Positions 9,980-17,584 are shown, counted from the stretch's first letter. The stretch: 64,000 nucleotides of DNA from Virgibacillus natechei (GCF_026013645.1 NZ_CP110224.1:248001-312000); one strand, 5' to 3'. The notes: generated by a model from the letters alone, not told the origin. Numbers and translations are program-made.

Positions 9980-10004
9980 AATTGCATGAAAGGAGGTCTG
10001 ATCC

Positions 10005-10460
10005 ATGGGAGTAATCTATTTAGGAATTCTACTATGTTCAATCGCATTTGCAGGTAGCGTTGCATACATATGTCTTGTATTAAAACGCATATCCACCACG
10101 ATGCAAACCCTGGGGACAACCTTAGGTGAGGTGGAGAAAGAACTGGAATCCATTACCCCGGAGATAAAGGAGACGGTTCAGCATACAGGTAATCTTGTTG
10201 ATGATGTGTCGGATAAAGTGAACGCAACCGACAGTGTATTCGATACGCTTGAGAATATCGGAAATTCAGCTAACGCTGTGAATGATGTCTATCACCATAA
10301 TCGAGAAAAGCTTTCCGATGAACAATTTCAGCGAAAAGTTACCCCGTTTATTGAGGGAATAAGATGGACGGAAGCTGCTTTTCTATTATATTCGAAGTGG
10401 AAAAAACAACAATCAAATGAGGAACCAATCAATCAAACAGGGAGTAGGGATGAAATATGA
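10005..10460 (+). CDS. DUF948 (YtxG-like) membrane-anchored protein
   Basis: A 151-residue protein with one N-terminal membrane helix (residues 3-22) followed by a long amphipathic region with heptad repeats (TMQTLGTTLGEVEKELESI, NLVDDVSDKVNATDSVFDTL). This is the layout of DUF948 general-stress proteins. It starts at ATG 10005 after AAAGGAGGTC. The stop overlaps the next gene by 4 bp. Confidence 0.8.
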   Translation: MGVIYLGILLCSIAFAGSVAYICLVLKRISTTMQTLGTTLGEVEKELESITPEIKETVQHTGNLVDDVSDKVNATDSVFDTLENIGNSANAVNDVYHHNREKLSDEQFQRKVTPFIEGIRWTEAAFLLYSKWKKQQSNEEPINQTGSRDEI

Positions 10461-10912
10461 CGTTAACTGGAATAGGTGTACTTATTATCGGGGTTGCTTT
10501 TCTTGTCTTAACAATCTTCATAGCACATACATTACAAAACCTTGCAGGTATACTTAGTGGAATTGAAAAAACAGTTGAAAAATTGCCTGATCAACTGGAT
10601 GATGTTTTTAAAGAAACAGGAACGCTAATTAATCAAAGTAATGACACCATCGCTGATGTAAATGACAAATTAGAGCAATTAAGTCCGCTGTTTTACATTG
10701 TTGGAGATGTCGGGAACGTGACGAGAAATGTTACCTCTTCATTCGTTGATGTGACCGAAACAATGAAACATAACACAGAAGACAGCAAGGAAGTTTCTGA
10801 TAAAAATAGCCTTGGCGGTTTATATGGATCATTTGCATTAGGTTACTATTTACTTCAAAAACGCAGGCAAGCAAGAAGTGAAGGAGCTACCTCAAATGAG
10901 CAAAACGAATAA
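10457..10912 (+). CDS. DUF948 (YtxG-like) protein, second copy
   Basis: A 151-residue paralogue of the upstream gene: N-terminal helix (LTGIGVLIIGVAFLVLTIFI), central repeat region (LINQSNDTIADVNDKLEQLSP) and the C-terminal LGGLYGSFALGYYLLQKRR. A third family member with the same beginning and end (GIGVLVIGVAF, LEGLYGVLTLGYYIFQKS) lies on the other strand at 26132. It overlaps both neighbours, so the three genes form a tight operon. Confidence 0.85.
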   Translation: MTLTGIGVLIIGVAFLVLTIFIAHTLQNLAGILSGIEKTVEKLPDQLDDVFKETGTLINQSNDTIADVNDKLEQLSPLFYIVGDVGNVTRNVTSSFVDVTETMKHNTEDSKEVSDKNSLGGLYGSFALGYYLLQKRRQARSEGATSNEQNE

Positions 10913-11117
10913 TATGCTAGTGGCAAGTGCTGTGAGTGGTGTTTTTATAGGATGGGTTATGAAAAATTCTATTGCGAAGCGGCAACAAAGAGTAGAGTAT
11001 AAACCGATCCTCGACATGTTAAAAAGAAAAGAAAGAAATATGTATGAAGAAGGTCGCAGGCGTGCGAATGAATTAAGCCAGATTAAGCAGGAAATAACAA
11101 ACAAAGTCGTACAATAA
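10896..11117 (+). CDS. Small YtxH-like protein
   Basis: 73 residues (MSKTNNMLVASAVSGVFIGW start), a short glycine-containing hydrophobic helix and a charged C-terminal half. It resembles a shortened YtxH partner of DUF948 proteins by context. ATG 10896 is preferred over an in-frame GTG at 10878 since AAGGAG lies between them. It overlaps the preceding gene by 17 bp. Confidence 0.6.
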   Translation: MSKTNNMLVASAVSGVFIGWVMKNSIAKRQQRVEYKPILDMLKRKERNMYEEGRRRANELSQIKQEITNKVVQ

Positions 11118-11124
11118 TAATGTG

Positions 11125-11160
11125 TAAATCTCTGCGTGTGAGCAGGGATTTATTTTTATA
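11125..11160 (+). terminator. Intrinsic terminator after the DUF948 operon
   Basis: AAATCTCTGC pairs with GCAGGGATTT around GTGTGA, followed by ATTTTTAT. Confidence 0.8.
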
Positions 11161-11225
11161 CAAAAAAGAGCTGGAGGTGCAATTAGTAGTTCACTTAGGT
11201 TGGAGAAAATCGACAATTAAATGAT

Positions 11226-11270
11226 AATTAGCATACCGAATCACATAAGATTTAGTATGCTAATTTTTAT
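11226..11270 (+). terminator. Second hairpin terminator at the left edge of the array
   Basis: AATTAGCATAC pairs with GTATGCTAATT, followed by TTT. It marks the last host-like signal before the repeat-gene array. The rest of 11118-11470 carries no gene that I can see. Confidence 0.7.
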
Positions 11271-11471
11271 TGATATATCAGTTTTTTAAAGAACAATGGG
11301 CCAATTTTAACGTTTGAATTAACAGTGAAATTAGTATATCGACAATTATGTTAAAATAAATCTAAAGATTGTAATACAAGGGCCTTAAATTGAAGGTTTT
11401 GGGTTTCAAACTTTATAACTATCGGCTAGATTGTGGAAGATGGCTAATTGAACAAAAAGGAGGCGATAAAG

Positions 11472-11645
11472 TTGAGAGCGACAACATACTTATTATTTAC
11501 AATTCTAATAATGCACTTAATCACGCTTACAAACATAGTTGTTTTTGACGGGAATTGGAATGGTATAGTAATGACTGTCAATACAGTTTTACTTATTCTA
11601 GCATTTGGCTTAGTCCAAAACGTAAAAAAGACAATAAATGATTAA
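11472..11645 (+). CDS. Small membrane protein, array gene
   Basis: 57 residues with two hydrophobic helices (TYLLFTILIMHLITLTNIVV and VMTVNTVLLILAFGLVQ). TTG 11472 follows AAGGAGG by 8 bp; the in-frame TTG at 11448 precedes that binding site and is unlikely. Function unknown. It is the first gene of the array. Confidence 0.55.
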   Translation: MRATTYLLFTILIMHLITLTNIVVFDGNWNGIVMTVNTVLLILAFGLVQNVKKTIND

Positions 11646-11670
11646 TTCCTAAGCATCGTTCAACCCTCAG

Positions 11671-11706
11671 TTATCGGGTGCTTTAGCCGAATAACACATT
11701 GTTGAA
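11671..11706 (+). repeat. Array repeat, half copy
   Basis: TTATCGGGTGCTTTAGCCGA then ATAACACATTGTTGAA: the left-half core followed directly by a terminal ATTGTTGAA; the GGGCCA part is missing. Confidence 0.6.
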
Positions 11707-11751
11707 GGCTTAACAGGAAAAATGCTAGACAGAGGAGTGTTATAAATAGAA

Positions 11752-12021
11752 GTGTTTTTCCAAGACAAACAAGAACAAGAGATAAGTACAAAACCAATGA
11801 AAATAATCAGGCTATCAATTGCAATATTAATGGTGATATTATTTGTCTTTAGCATTATCGATGGTTTTGATCTTACCTTAATAAAGTGGGTTATCATATT
11901 AGCAGGAGTCATTTCCTTATTTGATGGTATCGAAAAATATTATCAAAAAAAATCGAGTAAAGTAATTCTTTTTGAGTTTGGATTTGCTCTTTTTTGGTTT
12001 ACATTAGTATTTAGTGTGTAG
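11752..12021 (+). CDS. Small membrane protein, array gene
   Basis: 89 residues, three hydrophobic segments (LSIAILMVILFVFSIID, LIKWVIILAGVISLFDGI, FGFALFWFTLVFSV), charged N-terminus. Starts at GTG 11752 about 14 bp after AGAGGAG; an ATG at 11797 is the alternative. No recognised family. Confidence 0.55.
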   Translation: MFFQDKQEQEISTKPMKIIRLSIAILMVILFVFSIIDGFDLTLIKWVIILAGVISLFDGIEKYYQKKSSKVILFEFGFALFWFTLVFSV

Positions 12022-12080
12022 AGAACGAAGCGGAAAAATCTTGAACATACGGTTCCACTATACCAGCTAATATTAGAAAT

Positions 12081-12123
12081 TTGTTCAAAAATTGGGCACT
12101 TAACGAACAATCATATTCCGGAA
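12081..12123 (+). repeat. Array repeat, variant half copy inside an ORF start
   Basis: Begins TTGTTCAAAAATTGGGCACT and ends with GAACAATCATATTCCGGAA, the same variant left half as the copy at 21510. It overlaps the apparent 5' end of the acetyltransferase frame, which suggests the frame there is only accidentally open. Confidence 0.6.
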
Positions 12124-12941
12124 TATGGCTATTTGCGGAACAAACTATACTAAATAGAAGGCGTCTGCTTTTAGAAGGGGAAGGGAATATTTATGGAGAA
12201 AAATACACTATAGTTACATTAAAAGAACGTCCAGATTTAGAAGGTGACTTAAATAATTTGCATAGTATAGGGTGGACAAAATATATGAGAGAGGACCCTA
12301 TAGCAGTAAAGTATTGGGATAAATTACTCTCTTGGTTTCCTGAATTTCAATATATTCTTTTGGATGAGAAATTAAATCCTGTGGCTTGTGGAAATTCAGT
12401 TCCTTTTGATTGGGATGGTAATGAAGGTAGCTTGCCAACAGGATGGGATGGGGTTTTTGAAAAAGGAATAGTAGATTATGAAAATAACATACAGCCAAAT
12501 TCATTGTCAGCATTAGCTATTATCATTCATCCAGCATTCAGGGGTAAGGGTCTGAGTAAGAGAATGGTGAAGGAAATGAAAGGTTTAGCCATTAAAAGTA
12601 ATTTTAATAATATGGTAGCCCCTGTTCGTCCTTCGTTAAAATCCAAATATCCTTTGATTCCAATGGAAGAATACATCGGTTGGATGAGAGATGACGGAAC
12701 TCATTTTGATCCTTGGATTAGAACGCATTTTAAAATTGGTGCTTCCATTATAAAAGTGGCAGAAACATCTATGGTAATTCCAGCTACAGTTAAGGATTGG
12801 GAAAAGTGGATTAATATGAAATTACCTTCGTCGGGAAGCTATATAATAAATGAGGGTTTAGTACCTTTAGAATTAGATAAGGACGCCAACAAGGGTGTTT
12901 ACATCGAACCTAATGTATGGATGAAGCATCCATTGGTCTAA
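12081..12941 (+). CDS. GNAT-family acetyltransferase, array gene (start uncertain)
   Basis: A frame of 286 codons with a GNAT acetyl-CoA motif, HPAFRGKGLSKRMVKEMKGL (about residues 152-171). The first 15 codons overlap an array repeat, so the real start is further in. The best ribosome binding site (AGGGGAAGGG, just before 12190) precedes no ATG in this frame, only ATT and a nearby CTG; the gene may use a rare start or have lost its own 5' end when joined to the repeat. Substrate unknown. Confidence 0.6.
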   Translation: MFKNWALNEQSYSGIWLFAEQTILNRRRLLLEGEGNIYGEKYTIVTLKERPDLEGDLNNLHSIGWTKYMREDPIAVKYWDKLLSWFPEFQYILLDEKLNPVACGNSVPFDWDGNEGSLPTGWDGVFEKGIVDYENNIQPNSLSALAIIIHPAFRGKGLSKRMVKEMKGLAIKSNFNNMVAPVRPSLKSKYPLIPMEEYIGWMRDDGTHFDPWIRTHFKIGASIIKVAETSMVIPATVKDWEKWINMKLPSSGSYIINEGLVPLELDKDANKGVYIEPNVWMKHPLV

Positions 12942-12954
12942 TTGAAAATGTTTC

Positions 12955-12980
12955 GCAATCGGGCCATATTGTAGAGTAAT
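12955..12980 (+). repeat. Array repeat, right half only
   Basis: GCAATCGGGCCATATTGTAG followed by AGTAAT matches the right half of the full repeat. It lies between the acetyltransferase and nucleotidyltransferase genes. Confidence 0.6.
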
Positions 12981-13026
12981 GTGTGTGAAGTTTTAGCTGT
13001 ATATTGAATAGGGGAGTATGTAGTTG

Positions 13027-13812
13027 ATGAGCAATATGACTAATGAAGAAATACCAAGGGAAGCATTTGACGCATTAAGAATTGCGAAGAATGTACTCGG
13101 GAGCAAGTTAGTTGGTATGTCTCTTTATGGTTCGGCAGTAAGTGGTGGGTTACGCATAAATAGTGATGTCGATGTCCTTGCTGTCGTAAATCAGCAATTA
13201 TCTGAAGCTACTCGAAGAAAACTAACAGAACGCTTAATGCCGATATCAGGAAAAATAGGGGATGAAAAAGGAATGCGGTATCTTGAATTCATCGTTATTA
13301 ATAAAGAAGATAGCGTACCTTGGCAATATCCACCGAGGAATGAATTGATATATGGGGAATGGCTTAGATCTGAGTTTGAGAATGGTCAAATTCCGAAACC
13401 AATATTTGATCCTGATTTAGCTATAGTTTTGGCACAAGCACGAGAACATAGCGTTTCACTATTTGGACCTGATTTGTCAACGATACTTGACCCCATTCCG
13501 GTAACAGATATTCAAAAAGCAATAAAGGAGTCTTTGCCAGAGTTAATTGATGATCTTAAGGGTGACGAACGTAATGTGCTATTAACTCTAGCTCGCATGT
13601 GGCAAACAATGGCTGAAAATGCAATTTCTCCAAAGGATGTGGCTGCACAATGGGCAATCCCTAAGTTACCGAAGCAGCAGGCGAAAGTGCTCGATATCGC
13701 TAAAAAAGCTTATCTTGGTGAGTATGATGATGATTGGGACGGAATGGAAGCCGAAGTGATGTCGCTGGTCAATCATATGAGGGGAAAAATAGAGGCTTAT
13801 TTTGATATATGA
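13027..13812 (+). CDS. AadA-like aminoglycoside nucleotidyltransferase, array gene
   Basis: 261 residues resembling the ANT(3'')/ANT(9) family that adenylylates streptomycin and/or spectinomycin. The nucleotidyltransferase signature is complete: LYGSAVSGGLRINSDVDVL (G-S ... D-V-D metal ligands). Family blocks follow: VPWQYPPRNELIYGEWLR, DLAIVLAQAREHSVSLFGP and GDERNVLLTLARMWQTM ... SPKDVAAQWA. Length fits AadA (about 260). Start ATG 13027 follows GGGGAG; TTG 13024 and ATG 13036 are alternatives. It sits in a cassette array, as aadA does in integrons. Whether it confers resistance cannot be read from sequence. Confidence 0.88.
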   Translation: MSNMTNEEIPREAFDALRIAKNVLGSKLVGMSLYGSAVSGGLRINSDVDVLAVVNQQLSEATRRKLTERLMPISGKIGDEKGMRYLEFIVINKEDSVPWQYPPRNELIYGEWLRSEFENGQIPKPIFDPDLAIVLAQAREHSVSLFGPDLSTILDPIPVTDIQKAIKESLPELIDDLKGDERNVLLTLARMWQTMAENAISPKDVAAQWAIPKLPKQQAKVLDIAKKAYLGEYDDDWDGMEAEVMSLVNHMRGKIEAYFDI

Positions 13813-13836
13813 GGTAGTTATTGGAGAACTATACTC

Positions 13837-13899
13837 TTCCTCAATCGGGCCGGATAACTGAATAAATAAGTGCCGCAATAGAGCCAGATTGTTGAGGAA
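13837..13899 (+). repeat. Array repeat, full copy
   Basis: Left flank TTCCTCAAT, core CGGGCCGGATAACTGAATAA, right core CGCAATAGAGCCAG, right flank ATTGTTGAGGAA. The flanks TTCCTCAA and TTGAGGAA are inverted repeats, giving a closed stem. Confidence 0.8.
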
Positions 13900-13903
13900 A
13901 GGA

Positions 13904-13953
13904 GGGGTGTTTTATGCATTAGGTGCATTGGTAGTTGGGATTGCCATGTCACT
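13904..13953 (+). pseudogene. Remnant of a membrane-protein cassette
   Basis: The ribosome binding site and about 40 bp (from CATTAGGTGCATTGGTAGTT to TCACTATT) match the cassette gene at 20518-20679, including the sequence upstream of its start; the middle of the gene is deleted. The remnant ends where the next fragment begins, near 13953. Confidence 0.75.
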
Positions 13954-14129
13954 ATTGCGAACTAGGTATCGCAATTGGACAAGGAAAAAGGATTTTTCTT
14001 TATTCACCAAATGAAGAGGTGAATAATTTTGAAACAACAAGTACGTTTTATCATCTAGCAGAGGTTGAAAAATGCTTTGGAACGCTTGATGAGTTATTGG
14101 AACAAGTTACTATAGTAAAGAAATCTTAA
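13954..14129 (+). pseudogene. C-terminal fragment of a nucleoside 2-deoxyribosyltransferase-like protein
   Basis: The frame reads CELGIAIGQGKRIFLYSPN followed by NNFETTSTFYHLAEVEKC and a C-terminal LDELLEQV, the second half of small nucleoside 2-deoxyribosyltransferase-like proteins of Bacilli. The N-terminal half, with the nucleotide loop, is absent, and the frame is fused upstream to the membrane-protein remnant. It is probably non-functional. Confidence 0.65.
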
Positions 14130-14194
14130 TTTCTTTTCTTTTGATCTCGTTACACTTGAAAAAGTGACAAAAAGTTGGTATTGGAGGAATTCAG

Positions 14195-14758
14195 ATGTCT
14201 GGTACTATTATTTTAATCGGACCAATTTGTTCTGGTAAAAGTACAGTGGCTGAGGTCCTTTCAAGTAAAACTGGGATTCCTCAGCGACCAATGGATGATC
14301 GACGATTTGATTATTATAAAGAAATAGGTTTTAGTAAAGAAAGGCAAAATGAAATATGTGAAAATTATGGTTATATGTCTATGTATGAGTATTGGAAACC
14401 GTTCGAAGCACACGCAGTTAAAAGGGCGCTAGAGGATTATCCGAATTGTATTCACGACTTCGGTGCGGGACACTCTGTTTATGAAGATGAAGTCTTGTTG
14501 AAAGAAGTCAAAAGCATCCTCTATAACTACGAAAATGTATTTTTATTGCTGCCAAGTCAAAATGAAAAAGAATCCATTAATGTTTTAAATGAAAGATTAA
14601 AAGATGTGACCACTAACAACGATGTATATAAACTAAATGAACACTTTGTTAATCACAAGTCCAATAAGCTACTAGCTAAATACACTATTTATACTAATGG
14701 CTACTCTCCAGAAGAAATTGCTGATGAAATAACTGAAATAACTACTAACAATTCGTAG
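14195..14758 (+). CDS. P-loop kinase, shikimate/nucleoside kinase-like, array gene
   Basis: 187 residues with an N-terminal Walker A, ILIGPICSGKST (residues 7-18), a DDRRFDYYKEIGFS substrate-side region and a lid-like segment near residue 130 (NVLNERLKD). The fold class is that of small-molecule kinases such as shikimate kinase, but substrate residues are not recognisable. ATG 14195 follows GGAGGAATTC. GC and codon use look like the rest of the array. Confidence 0.65.
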   Translation: MSGTIILIGPICSGKSTVAEVLSSKTGIPQRPMDDRRFDYYKEIGFSKERQNEICENYGYMSMYEYWKPFEAHAVKRALEDYPNCIHDFGAGHSVYEDEVLLKEVKSILYNYENVFLLLPSQNEKESINVLNERLKDVTTNNDVYKLNEHFVNHKSNKLLAKYTIYTNGYSPEEIADEITEITTNNS

Positions 14759-14770
14759 CATTGGATTCCT

Positions 14771-14832
14771 ATGGCGCTTTTCCCTAATAATAAATAGCGC
14801 CAATACCGCATGTAAGTCCATTTAATGGAATA
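14771..14832 (+). repeat. Array repeat, divergent copy
   Basis: TGGCGCTTTTCCCTAATAAT, then AATAGCGCCAATACC and TCCATTTAATGGAATAA. It has the half-unit pattern GGCGC ... AATAA and a late CCATTTAATGGAATAA, as in the copies at 19771 and 21932. Confidence 0.5.
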
Positions 14833-14927
14833 ACTCCTTGTAAAAATAACAGATATTTGAAATAATTATTATTAAGCTAAAGAGACTGAATTATTGAATA
14901 AGTGTATTATGATTTTGGAGGGAAGAA

Positions 14928-15059
14928 ATGTTGCTAACACTCGTATTATTGGGAATTGCAGTAGCCCTATTTATTATTGCATATAATATCAAGACGATTG
15001 GCGAAAGATTAATTAAAATTCTCGAAAAAAACTATTCAAACGAGAATGACGAAAACTAA
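14928..15059 (+). CDS. 43-residue membrane protein, cassette copy 1
   Basis: MLLTLVLLGIAVALFIIAYN followed by a charged tail ending NENDEN. One hydrophobic helix. ATG follows TTTGGAGGGAAG. The gene and about 70 bp downstream are near-identical to 19567-19698 and its flank, so the whole cassette has been duplicated. Function unknown. Confidence 0.65.
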   Translation: MLLTLVLLGIAVALFIIAYNIKTIGERLIKILEKNYSNENDEN

Positions 15060-15130
15060 CTCGATAACGGTTAAAATCAAGACAGATAGTGTATTTAGGT
15101 ACCCATTTCACCTGTTTTTGGTCTGTTCAG

Positions 15131-15199
15131 GAATTGGGGGCTTTAGCTGAATAACATATTCATTTATCGGGCCAGATAATGGAACAATTAACAGAATAA
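15131..15199 (+). repeat. Array repeat, full divergent copy
   Basis: GAATTGGGGGCTTTAGCTGA then ATAACATATTCATTTATCGG and GCCAGATAATGGAACAATTA; two half units in tandem. It follows the duplicated 43-residue gene, like the copy at 19771, but the cores differ. Confidence 0.6.
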
Positions 15200-15246
15200 A
15201 ATGGTTAAGTATTCTTGTGAAAATTGTATGGGAAGGAGGGGAAATT

Positions 15247-15816
15247 GTGAAAAGGTTAGTGATTATAACAGTTGGTAAGACCCATAGTGGAAAAAGTACT
15301 TTTGCAAAGGATTTAGAAAATGAGTTAGATAATTCTTTTGTTATGGACCAAGATAACAATGCTGAATTTATAAATACATATTACAAAAAGTTGCAACCCA
15401 AATCTGGACCTAATACACTTAAACATTCTATCTCAAAGTTAATTGTTGATTATGCTAAAGAACACACTGATTTGCATATTATTGCTAGTAGTGCAAATCG
15501 AACTAAAAAAGGGAGAAAGTATTTACTGGAAGAAATCTATCCTAAAGATGAGTTTGTCCGTATCATAGTTCATTTTGATATTCCAGATAAAGTTCTGCAT
15601 TGGCGAGTTACTAATAGTAAACGTAGTACAGATATATTTAGAGGTGCTTATTCTAATTTTGAGGAAGTGTTATTAAGGCAACAAGCTGAATCTCAATTAG
15701 AAGATGTTGTGGATCCAGTGGAAGGGGAATCGGACAGTTTATTCGTAATTAAAGATAACTTGGAGGTTGATTCTGTAATAAAAGAAATTGTTCATATTTC
15801 CAAAGGCTATAATTGA
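15247..15816 (+). CDS. P-loop ATPase/kinase, array gene
   Basis: 189 residues with Walker A VGKTHSGKSTFAKDL (residues 9-23), an MDQDNNAEFIN acidic segment, and an arginine-rich lid region HWRVTNSKRSTDIFR. It looks like a small zeta/adenylate-kinase-type P-loop kinase; the substrate is unknown. GTG 15247 follows AAGGAGGGG at 6 bp; an in-frame ATG at 15217 precedes the binding site. Confidence 0.65.
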   Translation: MKRLVIITVGKTHSGKSTFAKDLENELDNSFVMDQDNNAEFINTYYKKLQPKSGPNTLKHSISKLIVDYAKEHTDLHIIASSANRTKKGRKYLLEEIYPKDEFVRIIVHFDIPDKVLHWRVTNSKRSTDIFRGAYSNFEEVLLRQQAESQLEDVVDPVEGESDSLFVIKDNLEVDSVIKEIVHISKGYN

Positions 15817-15865
15817 TTACTTCCTGTTTTACGTCTAGCTATACCAGTAATATTAGAAAGCATTC

Positions 15866-15926
15866 CATTAACGGGCGCAGTTGTTGAAGAAGCACTGTGC
15901 CATAATCAGGCCATTATCTGGAATAA
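15866..15926 (+). repeat. Array repeat, divergent full copy
   Basis: CCATTAACGGGCGCAGTTGT ... GTGCCATAATCAGGCCATTATCTGGAATAA. Left GGGCGC and right GGCCA-GGAATAA units are both present. Confidence 0.6.
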
Positions 15927-15986
15927 GCGTTCATGAATTTTAAGAAAGATGCCAAAGACAAGTCAAAAAAGAAGGGAGTTTATATA

Positions 15987-16070
15987 ATGAATCCTGGTAT
16001 TGTGGCTGCATTACTTTTAATCTTTATAGGTGTTATGGGTATGAGTTCCAAAAAGGAAAAAGTAAAATAA
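15987..16070 (+). CDS. 27-residue membrane peptide, array gene
   Basis: MNPGIVAALLLIFIGVMGMS then SKKEKVK: one hydrophobic helix and a basic tail, preceded by GAAGGGAG. A 28-residue gene of the same design is at 21394. Possibly a small membrane peptide or a toxin-like peptide; nothing decides between these. Confidence 0.45.
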   Translation: MNPGIVAALLLIFIGVMGMSSKKEKVK

Positions 16071-16100
16071 ACGGGCGCTATTCTCTAATAAATAATTTTG
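16069..16100 (+). repeat. Array repeat, half copy
   Basis: AAACGGGCGCTATTCTCTAA followed by TAAATAATTTTG. It overlaps the stop codon of the 27-residue gene. Confidence 0.55.
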
Positions 16101-16230
16101 CCAGTATCGTATATAAGATGGAAGAAGAGAAAATCAAAAGTAACCATACCAAGGTAATTTATAGTTAAATTGAATTGTTACTGGTACTTAATATAATATG
16201 AATAGAAATCATTATAAAAGGAGAAATTTT

Positions 16231-16599
16231 ATGGTTAATAACGAAAGAAAAGTTGGAGAGGTTGACAAGTTTATTTCGAATTTGCCGAAAGGTATTCAAG
16301 ACATTACAGTTGCTTTAAGGGAAATTATTTTTGAATCTTCGCCTGAACTTACAGAAGAATTCAAATGGTCTATGCCCAATTATTCATATAATGGTTTAGT
16401 TTGTTATCTGCAAACTTCCAAAAAACACGTTAATCTTGGTTTTCATAAAGGAAATGAACTTCAAGAAAAAGATATAAATAAATTATTGCAGGGTACAGGA
16501 AAAACAATGAGACATATAAGAATAAAAAAGATGGACGAAATTCATCCGGAAGTCTTCACCTCGCTCATTAAAGAAGCAATGGCATTAAATGAGGGATAA
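16231..16599 (+). CDS. DUF1801-domain protein, array gene
   Basis: 122 residues with the DUF1801 (YdhG-like) pattern: an N-terminal helix pair (VDKFISNLPKGIQDITVALR), EEFKWSMPNYSYNGLVCYLQ, NLGFHKGNELQ, and the late GTGKTMRHIRIKKMDEI. The family adopts a YdhG/frataxin-like fold and is of unknown function. ATG 16231 follows AAAAGGAG; the in-frame ATG at 16198 precedes that site. Confidence 0.75.
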   Translation: MVNNERKVGEVDKFISNLPKGIQDITVALREIIFESSPELTEEFKWSMPNYSYNGLVCYLQTSKKHVNLGFHKGNELQEKDINKLLQGTGKTMRHIRIKKMDEIHPEVFTSLIKEAMALNEG

Positions 16600-16697
16600 C
16601 GCAATAAGAATTAAATAATTCAAATGCTCTTTTATTTTGATGACTATGATTTCGATGGTTCCGAGGATATTATAAAGTGGGAGGATAATGGATTATC

Positions 16698-17123
16698 ATG
16701 ACTAAAATTAATACAGCATTAATAGATAATATTAAATTTCAATTTAGTATTTCTAGACAACTTCTCGAATACCATCTTTCATCATTAAGTCAGGATGAAT
16801 ATATGTGGCGTTCTCCTAATAGTGGACTATATATTCATGAAGTAGATGGAAATTGGTATGCTGACTTACCTGAATCCGAAGCATATGATATTGGTACACC
16901 AAGTATTGCTTGGACATTGTGGCATATAACATTCTGGTGGGAAACGGTATTTAATCACTCTTTTGGTGAAGGTACTCTAACCAAAGAGGATATAAATGTT
17001 AATAAAAATGTAGAATCAGTCAAGTCAACTATCAACTCTCTGATAGAAAGATGGGAAAAGACATATATAGCCCGATTATGGCACATATTTATTCGGTTAT
17101 CGCGCTCGTTTGTTGTAGTTTAA
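16698..17123 (+). pseudogene. DinB-family gene, 5' part, cut by an inversion
   Basis: The frame gives about 122 residues of a DinB-like metal-binding four-helix protein, with WTLWHITFWWETVFNHSFGE carrying a histidine of the metal site. From about 17064 the frame runs into an array repeat in reverse orientation and the last 18 residues (from IARLWHIF on) are repeat-encoded. The missing C-terminus lies just downstream on the opposite strand, so the gene was broken by a local inversion. Confidence 0.75.
17066..17118 (-). repeat. Array repeat, full-length core in inverted orientation
   Basis: On the minus strand it reads GAGCGCGATAACCGAATAAA then TATGTGCCATAATCGGGCTA. It is the only copy in reverse orientation and lies inside the inverted segment that splits the DinB gene. 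Confidence 0.8.
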
Positions 17124-17147
17124 TAGCGTATTATTAATCGCACTTTT

Positions 17148-17264
17148 CTATCTAATAGATGATGCATACTCAAATCTAACATAACCAATTTCAGAAGCAT
17201 TTTTCATTAATTCGAGATTTAACCAAGAGGCTAGTTTATGAAACTCCACCTCATACTGAATAAT
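17148..17264 (-). pseudogene. DinB-family gene, 3' part, inverted
   Basis: On the minus strand this reads YEVEFHKLASWLNLELMKNA then SEIGYVRFEYASSIR and a stop. ASWLNLELMKNASEIGY with the second half of the family signature is the normal C-terminus of DinB-like proteins. The stop codon is followed, in this orientation, by the array repeat, exactly as for intact cassettes. Reversing about 17064-17264 would rejoin both parts. Confidence 0.75.
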
Positions 17265-17292
17265 TTACTGATGGATTTCGAGGGGTGATAAA

Positions 17293-17511
17293 ATGAATAT
17301 ATTTCGTATAGCTAATATAATTATAGCTATCGCAATGATTAGTTTTGTGTTCTTTCCTGAACTACCATCTGAAGTTATTATTACCTTTATTCCTATAATA
17401 TTCTTGTTATTTGGGGTTGAAGGTGTAAAGAACGATGATAAGGTACTTGGCTATTTTTACATAATTGCTGGGCTAATTAGTTTTCCTGGACTGATAATCA
17501 AGTTATTTTAA
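17293..17511 (+). CDS. Small membrane protein, array gene
   Basis: 72 residues, mostly hydrophobic in three segments (residues 2-20, 27-45, 53-70). ATG follows CGAGGGGTG. No known family recognised. Confidence 0.6.
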   Translation: MNIFRIANIIIAIAMISFVFFPELPSEVIITFIPIIFLLFGVEGVKNDDKVLGYFYIIAGLISFPGLIIKLF

Positions 17512-17520
17512 AAATCATAC

Positions 17521-17584
17521 TTAAACAAACGGGCGCAATAACCGAATAAATGTCTGCCGCAATAGGCCCAGTTAATAGAGTAAA
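17521..17584 (+). repeat. Array repeat, full copy
   Basis: TTAAACAAACGGGCGCAATA then ACCGAATAAATGTCTGCCGC and AATAGGCCCAGTTAATAGAG. It follows the stop codon at 17511 by 9 bp. Confidence 0.75.
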
